Positions 1 to 7,497 of a DNA stretch of 9,681 bases are shown in pieces. Position 1 is the first letter of the stretch; every line of letters begins with the position of its first letter. The stretch comes from an uncultured bacterium. GTDB lineage: Bacteria > Patescibacteriota > Gracilibacteria > BD1-5 > UBA6164. Below the pieces are notes generated by a model. The model saw only the letters and a program-made list of their open reading frames with translations. It was not told the DNA's origin and did not search any database. The translations under genes were made by a program, and so were the position numbers. Location of the stretch: assembly GCA_947311335.1 (NCBI GenBank), contig CAMZKR010000004.1, forward strand, positions 1 to 9,681, given 5' to 3'.

Positions 1-115
1 GATGGGGTTGAAGTATTTCCTGGAGCGAAGCGTAAGGAAATCAAGACCCCGGAGAGAGCGAAGCGATTTCGTTCTAACTATACCCTATGCGAACTTTTTG
101 CTTAATTTTACTTAA
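1..115. other. GC-rich patch of unknown nature at the left edge
   Basis: The first 100 bases are about 47% GC (first 60 bases 32/60), while the following intergenic DNA is overwhelmingly A and T. The 10-mer GAGCGAAGCG occurs twice, at 23-32 and 56-65. Two frames are open on the + strand: frame 1 runs in from the left edge and stops with TAA at 103-105, and frame 2 has an ATG at 2-4 and a TAA at 113-115. Neither translation resembles a family I know, and their codons (CCC, CCG, GCG, CGA) differ from the AT-ending codons of all other genes here. The composition and the hairpin at 4-50 fit a structured RNA end, a dispersed repeat or a recently acquired fragment. I could not fit a tRNA cloverleaf on either strand. 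Confidence 0.5.
4..50. repeat. imperfect inverted repeat / hairpin
   Basis: GGGGT at 4-8 pairs with ACCCC at 46-50, and ATTTCCT at 15-21 pairs with AGGAAAT at 35-41. An asymmetric internal loop separates the two stems, and a 13-base apical loop contains GGAGCGAAGCG. There is no T-run after it, so it does not look like an intrinsic terminator. It may be part of a structured RNA or of a palindromic repeat element. Confidence 0.6.
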
Positions 116-213
116 AATCAATATATTATACGTATAGTTTTACAGTTTAGTTACTAAAAATATTAATTAAAAATGATAAAAAATCAAGAATAATTATTTT
201 AAAACAACTAAAT

Positions 214-240
214 TTGATTTTAAAACATTCTGTATATAAT
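214..240 (+). promoter_or_regulatory. possible recG promoter
   Basis: TATAAT at 235-240 is a perfect -10 box, with TTGATT at 214-219 as a candidate -35 (4 of 6 matches). The spacer is only 15 bp, so the match is moderate. Transcription would start near 247, leaving a short leader of about 23 bases before the ATG at 270. There is no Shine-Dalgarno sequence before that ATG. In DNA this rich in A and T, such boxes also occur by chance. The rest of 106-269 shows no gene, only a short palindrome TATACGTATA at 127-136. Confidence 0.4.
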
Positions 241-269
241 AAGTATATAGATTAGATTTAAAATAATAT

Positions 270-2757
270 ATGTTATCTACAAAACTTACAAAATCTTTAC
301 TCCATACTACAGATAATTATATAAAAGCACTTGAAAAAGCTTGAATAAAGAAAGTTATGGATTTATTAAACCATTTTCCAAGAGATTATGAAGATAGAAC
401 AAATGTACTTGATAGTTTTTCTCTAATAAATATAAAAGAGAAAAACACTATTTTAGTAAAACTTCTTTCTTTAGAAAATATTAGAACAGCAAATAATAAA
501 ATATTATCAAAAGCAGTTATTGAAGATAAAAATTGATTTTTAAGTGAGGCTATTTGGTTTAATAGAAAGTATTTAGCATCTCAAATAAAACCATTTTTTT
601 GAAAAAAGATTCTTTTATCATGAAAAGTAAAATATGCTTACTGAAAAGTAACATTTCAGTCTCCAGAAGTTGAAACTGATTTATCTAAAGTTTCTTGAGA
701 AATAGTTCCTATTTATTCTGATTTAAATTATATACCAAGTAAATGGATAATAAAAAAGATACTATTACTTAAAGATTATATAAAAGAAATAGAAGAGAAT
801 TTACCAGAAGAAATAATAGAAAAATATAATTTTATTAATAGAAAAGAAGCTTATTATAAGATTCATTTTCCAAAAAATAAAGAAGATATAAATTTAGCTA
901 AACAGAGACTTGCTTATGAAGAATTATTTAAAATTAATTATGAAGCAATAAAAAAGAAATATGAATGATTTAAAAAAACTGAAGGGAAAGCTATTTCAAT
1001 TAAGCTTAATCCAAAATTTATAAAAGATATACTAAAGAAATTACCTTTTATCTTAACTGATCATCAAAAAATCACACTTTTTCAAATATTAAAAGATATG
1101 GAGAAAAAACATTCAATGTCTAGATTACTTGAATGAGATGTATGAACATGAAAAACAATCATTGCATTAATTGCAGTAATTCATTCTATAATAGAAAGTA
1201 AAAAAAATAAAATTCAAGTAGCTATTATGGCTCCAACTGAAATTCTTGCTCGTCAACATTTCGGGTCAATGCAAAATCTACTTTTTGAATTTGGTATAAG
1301 TAATAATTTACTTGTATGAAGCACAACAATAAAACAAAAAAAAAGAAATAAAAACAGATTTAAAATTATGAAATTTAGATGTAGTTATTTGAACACATGC
1401 ACTTGTTCAAGATGATGTAATTTTTAATAATCTATGATTTGTTATAGTAGATGAACAACATAGATTTTGAGTAAAACAGAGAGAAATATTAGAAAATTAT
1501 ATAAGTATGCAAAATAATAGAATACCAAGAAATAATTATAAATATATATCAAATTTAAATGATGAAGATTTTAAAAAAGTAGGGAAAATTATTAAAGAAA
1601 ATGAATTTAATAAATTATGAATAAATAAAAAAGATTATTCTATAATTAAAGATTGAAAAAATATAATTTGATTTTGAAGAATTTGGAAACTTGAAAAAGA
1701 AAAATATGAATTATCAAATTTGTGGATAAATGAAAATTATAGATGAGAAAAACTTTGATATAAACTTGTTCATTTTTTATATTTAAATAAATATTTTTCT
1801 GAATGAAACGAACTTTATATAGTTCATAATAGTTATTTAAAGAATTATTATTGAAATTTAGGTTTTAGAATAACAAATAAATACCCTAATAGATTTAATG
1901 AAACTATAAAATGGGCTAAAGAAGAGAATAAAGATTATATTGTTATGAAATTATATCATAAATCAAAAATTGAGAATTTTAATAAATCTTTAATGATTAA
2001 ACAAATTACTCCACATTCTTTAAATATGACAGCTACTCCTATTCCAAGAACTCTTGCATTAACTTTATATTGAGATCAAGATTTAAGTATAATTTCTGAG
2101 TATCCGAAATGAAGAAAAGAGATATTTACAAAAGTAGCTAAAAATGATAAAGAAAGAAAACATATAGAACTTTTTGTTAGAAATGAACTTGAAAAATGAA
2201 GGCAAGTGTTTTGGATAAGTCCTTTAGTAGAGCAATCTGAAAAAATAGATTTAGCAAATGCTATAAATACTTATGAAAGTTTAGTAGATATTTTTTCGCC
2301 TCATAGTGTTTGATTATTACATTGAAAAATGAAAGCAAAAGAAAAGGAGCAAATTATGAGAGATTTTTCAGAAAATAAAATCCAAATACTTTCTAGTACT
2401 TCTGTTGTTGAAGTTTGAGTAGATGTGCCAAATGCAACAATTATGTGTATAGAATGAGCTGAAAGGTTTGGTCTTAGTCAATTACATCAATTCAGATGAA
2501 GAGTATGAAGATGACAATATAAATCTTATTGTTATTTATTTCCTAGTTCTGGGCAATATACAGATAGGCTTAGAGCTATGGAAAGGACAAATAACGGATT
2601 TGAATTAGCTGAAATAGATTTAGAAATAAGAGGTCCTTGAGAAGTATATTGATTGAGACAAAGTTGAGTACCTGATTTAAAAGTTGCATCTTTAACAGAT
2701 TTAGAACTAATTAGTCAAATAAGAGAAGATATAGTAGAGTTATTTGAAAAAAAATAG
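270..2757 (+). CDS. recG: ATP-dependent DNA helicase RecG with inserted GNAT-like domain (frame change in poly-A)
   Basis: RecG remodels stalled replication forks and branch-migrates Holliday junctions. Read with UGA as Gly, it begins MLSTKLTKS at ATG 270. A wedge/OB region covers about residues 20-150, a Q-motif-like LTDHQK precedes Walker A LEGDVGTGKT (near residue 292), followed by MAPTEILARQH, GTHAL, DEQHRFG (1450-1470), MTATPIPRTLALT (2026 on), STSVVEVGVDVPNA and QFRGRVGRG (near 2488). It ends at TAG 2755-2757. About 828 residues are encoded, against roughly 680-700 for usual RecG. The excess is a block of about 160 residues between DEQH and TATP that looks like a GNAT acetyltransferase. 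The frame moves by one base at the A9 run 1336-1344; without correction translation stops at TAA 1425-1427 after 385 residues. Helicase motifs are intact on both sides, so this is either a read or assembly error, slippage, or a very recent lesion. No SD is visible. Confidence 0.93.
1336..1344 (+). other. A9 run where the recG reading frame changes
   Basis: Upstream codons start at positions divisible by 3 and read VGSTTIKQ into the run. Downstream the RecG-like sequence EIKTDLKLGNLDVVIGTHAL continues in the frame one base later (GAT at 1357). One A too many is present relative to an intact frame, so removal of one A restores the gene. Candidate explanations are a homopolymer sequencing error, transcriptional slippage on poly-A, a +1 translational shift, or a true mutation. 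Confidence 0.85.
1489..1992 (+). other. GNAT N-acetyltransferase-like domain inserted in RecG
   Basis: This block lies in frame between DEQHRFGVKQREI and ITPHSLNMTATPIPRT, where RecG normally has only a short connector. It carries the order of elements expected of a GNAT fold: IIKDGKNIIGFGRI (strands 1-2), YELSNLWINENYRGEKLGYKL (the acetyl-CoA loop, Arg 491, Gly 492, Gly 496), then ELYIVHNSYLKNYYGNLGF with the motif B Tyr near 527 and Gly-Phe at 531-532. The loop reads R-G-E-K-L-G rather than the canonical R/Q-x-x-G-x-G/A, so one Gly is Lys; similar variants exist in GNATs, but acetyl-CoA binding is not assured. The substrate is unknown. There are no intein splice motifs at the junctions. Confidence 0.8.
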
Positions 2758-2812
2758 TTTCTAGTTAATATATAAAAAATTATTTATTATTTTTATTTTC
2801 AATTTATTTTTA

Positions 2813-3841
2813 ATGAAACTTATAGAAATATTTTTTTTTATATCTTGAATAGTAATCCTTATTTCGTCTTATGATGTAGCTAAGAGAAAAAAATTTAATG
2901 CTTTACATTTCTTAGTATTTATTGCATTTTGAGCTTGATTACTGCTTTTTACAGTATTTCCAAATATAATAAGTTATATTTGAAATTTATTTTGAATTCA
3001 AAGATGAATAGATGTTTTTGTTTATAGTAGTATAATATTTTTAGTATATTTTGTTTTAATATTACTTAGAAAAGTTGAAATTAATAAAGAAAATATAACA
3101 AATATTATAAGATGAAATGCAATAAATAATTCAAGTAAGAAAAAAATATTTTGAGAAGAAGTTTTTATTATTCCTGTTTATAATGAATGAACAGTTGTTT
3201 CAAAAGTAATAAAAGAAATCTTTGATAATAATTATAAAAATATAATTTTAATTAATGATTGATCAGATGATAATACAATAGATAAACTTAAAAAATATTG
3301 AAATAATTTAATTTTATTAAATCATGATATTAATAGAGGACAGTGAGCAGCTATTGAAACATGATTTGAATATGTTAGAAGATATTCAGAAGCAAATTAT
3401 GTTATTACTTTTGATTCTGATGGTCAACATTCTATAGAAGATGTAAAAAAGTTTAAAAAAATAATAAAAGAAAATAAAAATGTAGATGTGTTTCTTTGAA
3501 GTAGATTTTTAAGAGAATCTAGGAGTAATATTTCTTTTCATAAAATAATTATTTTAAGACTTTGAATATTGTTTACATTCTTTTTAAGTAAAATTCATTT
3601 AACAGATACTCATAATTGATTTAGGGTAATAAAAGCAAAAACTTTAAATAAAATCAAAATAACAATTGATTGAATGTGACATGCTTCAGAAATTATAGAT
3701 ATAATAGCTAAAGAAAATATAATGTATAAAGAAGTTCCTGTACATATAAAATACACAGAGTATTCAATTAAAAAATGACAAAAATGAATAAATGCTATAA
3801 ATATAGCACTTAGAATGATATGGAATAAATTTTTTAAATAA
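2813..3841 (+). CDS. DUF2304-GT2 fusion membrane glycosyltransferase
   Basis: A 342-residue protein read with UGA as Gly, probably transferring a sugar from a nucleotide-sugar to a polyprenyl phosphate or envelope glycan at the inner face of the membrane. Residues 1-105 form three hydrophobic segments (about 4-19, 29-50 and 66-85) with LLLFTVFPNIISYIGNLFGI and QRGIDVFVY, the pattern of DUF2304. Residues 115-342 form a family 2 glycosyltransferase of the dolichyl-phosphate mannosyltransferase type: FIIPVYNEG (from 117), LINDGSDDNT with Asp 149, NRGQGAAIETGF, the metal-binding DSD at 201-203, GSRF, and DTHNGFR (265-271). DUF2304 and GT2 are commonly neighbouring genes; here they are one polypeptide. 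The start at 2813 keeps the first membrane segment; 55 AT-rich bases separate it from recG and no SD is seen. It lies 4 bp before the nuclease gene, so cotranscription is likely. The acceptor is not deducible. Confidence 0.88.
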
Positions 3842-3845
3842 GTTT

Positions 3846-6800
3846 ATGAAAAAAGATTGTTTATTTAAAATTTTAAAAAATTTTTTTATAACTATCTTTT
3901 TTTATTTTTATTTATTTACTCAAGTTTTTGCAAGTATTTTAATCTATGAAGTTTTTCCAAATACTGTAGATGATAAAAATTTAGAGTATATTCAACTTTA
4001 TAATCCTGGTAGTGAAAATATTAGTCTAGATTGATATTATTTACAAGATAAATCTTGAAAAATTTATAATTTTTGAACTTGAGAAATACTTAATTTAAAA
4101 GAAAAGAAAAAGTACTATAGAACTCAAACAAAAATAATTTTAAATAATACAGATGAGGAAATTTATTTATATAATTCTTGAAGTTTAGTTGATAATTTTA
4201 GTTATAATATTAGTGAAAAATGAGAAAAAATTACTAGAGATATATGATGACAGGAAAATAGTAATACTTGAACTATAGAAATATTAATAAATACTTGAAG
4301 TATAGAAACTTCAACATGAGAAACTTTAAGTTGAGTAATAGATACAAGTTCTTGAAATATTATAAACAATAGTTGAAGTTTAGATTTTTTAACTTGATGT
4401 ATTGATACAAATACCTGAATGATAATAAATAGTTGAGTTTTAGATATTCCAAATATAGATATAGAAGTTCAAAGTTGATTAGAATATTTAACAGGGAATA
4501 TATGGCAATGTAAAAAAGAGGAATGTAAAATAAACTTAAATTTAGAAAAAGTATTTACATGAGTTTATGAAAAAAATAATTATAATTGTCTATGGGGTTT
4601 TTGATCTTGATGATTATATAAAACAGGAGCAACAGAAAAATGTAATCCATGATATGTGGATTATGGAAGTTGAATATTTAATTTAGAAGCAAAGATTTAT
4701 GAAAAATGAAATGAAACAAATTATAAAATATGATGACTGATAATAAAAAATGATTTTTGGAAAATAAAACAAGAAGAAACTAATAGTTGAATTATAGACA
4801 CAAATTCTTGAGAAACAGATACTGAAAGCTGAGGTTTAGATTTATGAAGTTGAAGTTTGGAATCAAGTGGCACAATTTTAGAAGTCCCAGAAATTGTTTG
4901 GTCATTTCAAAATCCTAGTTATTTATTAGAGAAAAATATAATAAAGCAAAATTATAGTTGTGATAGAACTAAAAGAGAATGTAAAATAAATTTAGATTTA
5001 AGAAATAGTTTTTCTTGATCTTTAAAAGAATCTGATTTTATATGTAATATAGATTTCTGATTTTGAACTTGAAATTTAACAGGTGAGGAAAATAAATGTA
5101 ATCCAAATACTATTATATATTCTATATGAAACTATAATATAAAATTTAAGATGATTTCAAAAACAAATACTTGAGCATTTTCTACATGAAGTATAAAAAT
5201 AGAAAATAAATGATATATAAAACCTATTACGAAACATAATTCCTGATGAGGATGATGAAATATAATTAACTTTATAAATATAAATAAACCAGAAATAATA
5301 ATTCAATCATGACTTGAGAAAGTTAATTCAAAATATAAATGTAAAAAAGAAGTATGTAAAATAAATTTAAAATATGAAATTAACAATCCTAAAGAAAGAT
5401 GTTTATGGAGTTTTGATTGATGAAATTATATAAAATCAACAATAGAAAAATGTAATCCTTGATATTTAGATTATAGTTATGGTAATTTTAAAATAAAACT
5501 TAAAGTTTATCAAAAAGATAAAAAATCAAATTTTAAAGAAAATGAATTAAAGTTTTATAATAAAAAGAATGAAAATGAAGATATAGTTTTAGAGAAAAAA
5601 GATAATAATAATAATAAAAAAGAGATATATATTTTACTTCAATGAAAAAAAGTTAATTATAAAGAAAAAAAAGAAGATACTATAATTTGTACAGGAATTT
5701 CAAAATGTAATATAAATTTAATTAGTAAGATTAAAGGATATAAAAAAAAGAAGGATTTAATATATAATTGGGATTTTTGAAATTGAGAAAAATCATATAA
5801 AGCTAATCCACTTTGAATATGGTTTAATACAGGGGAATATGATGTAATATTAAAAGTTTATGAAAACAATAAATTCTTTTGAGAAAAAAAGTTACATATA
5901 TCTATTTTTTGAGAATTTTTAAAAGAAGGTAAAGAAGAGCAGATAAATTATAATTATAATAATTTAAAGATTTTTAAAGTTTTACCTAATCCAAGATGAA
6001 GTGATAGTAAAGAACGGATAGAAATCAAGAATAATTCAAATTATATTATAAATCTAAAATGATGTGAATTAGATGATGATATATGAAAATGAAGTAAATC
6101 TTATAAAATAAAAAAAGATTTTTTTATAAAATCACAAAAGACAAAAAGAATATATAAAACTTTTTCAAAACTTAATTTAAATAATATTTGAGATAGTGTT
6201 AATTTATTTTGTAATTCTAAATTAATTGATAGCTTATCTTGGGATTTTAAAGTAAAAGATGGATATTATCTAAATCATGAAAGATTATTTAAATGAAAAA
6301 TAAAAGCTTATGTTATAAGAGTTATAGATTGAGATACGATTTTAGTTAAACTTAGTAATTTTGAAAAAATAAAAATAAGACTTATATGAGTTGATACACC
6401 AGAAAATAATAAATATAAAAAGTATTATGAAAAATATTGAAAACAAGCTTCTTTATTTACTAAAAAATATTTAGAAGGAAAAAATATAATAATAGAAAAC
6501 GATGTAGATAATGTAATGGATATTTATTGAAGAAGACTTGCTTATGTTTATGTAGATTGAGTAAATTTTAATAAATTATTACTTGAAAAAGGTATAGCTA
6601 AACCATATTTTAGATTTCTTTTTAAATATGAGGAAGATTTTAAATTAGCATATAAAAAAGCTAAAAAACAAAAAATATGAATTTGGCAAAATAAGGAATT
6701 TAAAAAGATTGTATTAAAAGAAATAAAAAAAGATATTTTAGAAAAACAAGACAAGGAAGAAATAATAAAAATAGAAGATAAGAATAACAATAATATACCA

Positions 6801-7427
6801 GATGAATTTGAGGAAATAGATTATAAAGAAAATTGAAATTGAAACATTTTGGAGAAAATAGATAAAAAGAAATCTTTTTTAAATTATAATTTATTTATAA
6901 AGAAAACATTTTATCAAAGGATAAGACAAACTAAGAATTGATTAAAAGTATATTGAGAAACTATTCCTTTCACTCAAGTATCATTTTTTTTAAATTGATC
7001 TTGAGAAAATATATCTATATTATCGGATAAATATTGAAAATATGAGTTTTTAATAAAATCTTTAAAAGAAAAATGAATATATTTACCTAAAACAGTTTTA
7101 TTAGATAAATTATGAAATGAATTTATTATAAGATCAAAAAAAGAGATTATTATTGATAAGCAATATTTAAAATTATTAAAAACTAAGAAAATTAAGAAGA
7201 ATAAAATAAAAAAGAAAAAACATTATAAAAAGAAAAAAAGTAAAAGAAAAGTTATACAAAATAAAACAAAGAATAAAGAAAAGATTATAAATTTAATTAT
7301 TCCTGAAACTAAGGCACAATATAATTACTCATCAGAAGAAGATATAAATGTAATATATGTATTTTTACTTATGATTATAAGTTTAATTTTAACTGGTATC
7401 TTATTTAAAAAAAGAGGATTAATATAA
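3846..7427 (+). CDS. exported, membrane-anchored LTD-PKD-LTD-thermonuclease protein
   Basis: A 1193-residue envelope protein, one unbroken frame when UGA is Gly. Domains: signal peptide (1-29, KILKNFF then a Phe-rich core, cleavage likely after VFA); lamin-tail domain (about 30-118, ILIYEVFPN and EYIQLYNPGSENISLDGYYL); Ser/Thr-Gly linkers; four PKD-like repeats (about 202-688; clearest in the last, YNWDFGNGE near 640 and GEYDVILKVYE); second lamin-tail domain (707-812); staphylococcal-nuclease domain (about 816-930); DKNNNNIPDEFE (978-989), resembling a calcium-binding repeat; Ig-like domain (1025-1100); Lys-rich stretch (1110-1147); membrane anchor 1169-1187 ending KKRGLI. The nuclease has DGDT (Asp 828, Asp 830), Arg 845, Asp 850, Glu 853 and YGRR with Arg 896, matching the catalytic set of S. 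aureus nuclease, so it should be active, probably calcium-dependent. It likely degrades external DNA or RNA, possibly for nucleotide uptake (inference). Confidence 0.9.
4221..4478 (+). other. Ser/Thr-Gly linker with glycines encoded only by UGA
   Basis: This linker follows the first lamin-tail domain of the nuclease protein. It has a loose period of 6-11 residues around (S/T)-G pairs such as NTGS, STGE, LSGV, SSGN, NSGS, LTGC and NTGM. I count 13 Gly codons in a row that are all UGA; the next, at 4495-4500, is GGG. Similar patches recur near residues 315-350 and at 467-471, where five consecutive Gly are UGA UGA GGA UGA UGA. It is likely a flexible spacer between surface domains. Confidence 0.7.
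4449..5910 (+). repeat. four PKD-like protein repeats with paired cysteines
   Basis: Within the nuclease protein, four divergent units begin with Cys at residues 222, 372, 499 and 615 and share C-x(4-6)-C-x-INL: QCKKEECKINL, SCDRTKRECKINL, KCKKEVCKINL, ICTGISKCNINL. The first three continue with a second pair, as in RCLWSFDGG and EKCNPGYLDY, then a strand such as FKIKLKVYQ. The fourth loses the second Cys pair and shows the classic PKD core YNWDFGNGE. Units 1 and 3 also share a QSGLE lead-in. The conserved Cys suggest disulfides, which would fit an extracytoplasmic location. The copies are diverged at DNA level. Confidence 0.75.
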
Positions 7428-7448
7428 TTTTTTTACTTTTTAGAACTT

Positions 7449-7479
7449 ATCTATAAAATAAATAAAATTTTTTATAGAT
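7449..7479. repeat. perfect 10-bp inverted repeat before lepA
   Basis: ATCTATAAAA at 7449-7458 is matched by TTTTATAGAT at 7470-7479, with an 11-base loop. It sits in the 70-bp gap between the nuclease gene and lepA. The stem is almost entirely A-T and is not followed by a T-run, so a terminator is doubtful; an operator or chance in AT-rich DNA are alternatives. Confidence 0.4.
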
Positions 7480-7497
7480 TAAACAATAAATTAGAAG

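Noticed and set aside
1..105. Short protein gene in the GC-rich patch
   Set aside because: Two frames are open, neither has a recognisable product or start signal, and codon use does not match the organism.
1..110. tRNA gene on either strand of the GC-rich patch
   Set aside because: No acceptor stem, anticodon arm and T-arm could be fitted together.
1489..1992. Intein or intron inside recG
   Set aside because: There are no Cys/Ser start, His-Asn end or homing-endonuclease motifs, the block is open in frame, and its internal motifs match GNAT instead.
3846..4034. A 62-codon open frame ending at TGA
   Set aside because: It is only the first part of the 1193-residue nuclease protein; the TGA at 4032 is a glycine codon in this organism.
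4449..5910. CRISPR or DNA-level tandem repeat
   Set aside because: Repetition is only at protein level with divergent DNA and variable spacing of about 116-150 residues.
6548..6790. An 80-codon open frame on the minus strand
   Set aside because: It lies opposite the SNase domain and following helix, whose sense-strand motifs are well conserved, and its translation is low-complexity Phe/Ser-rich.
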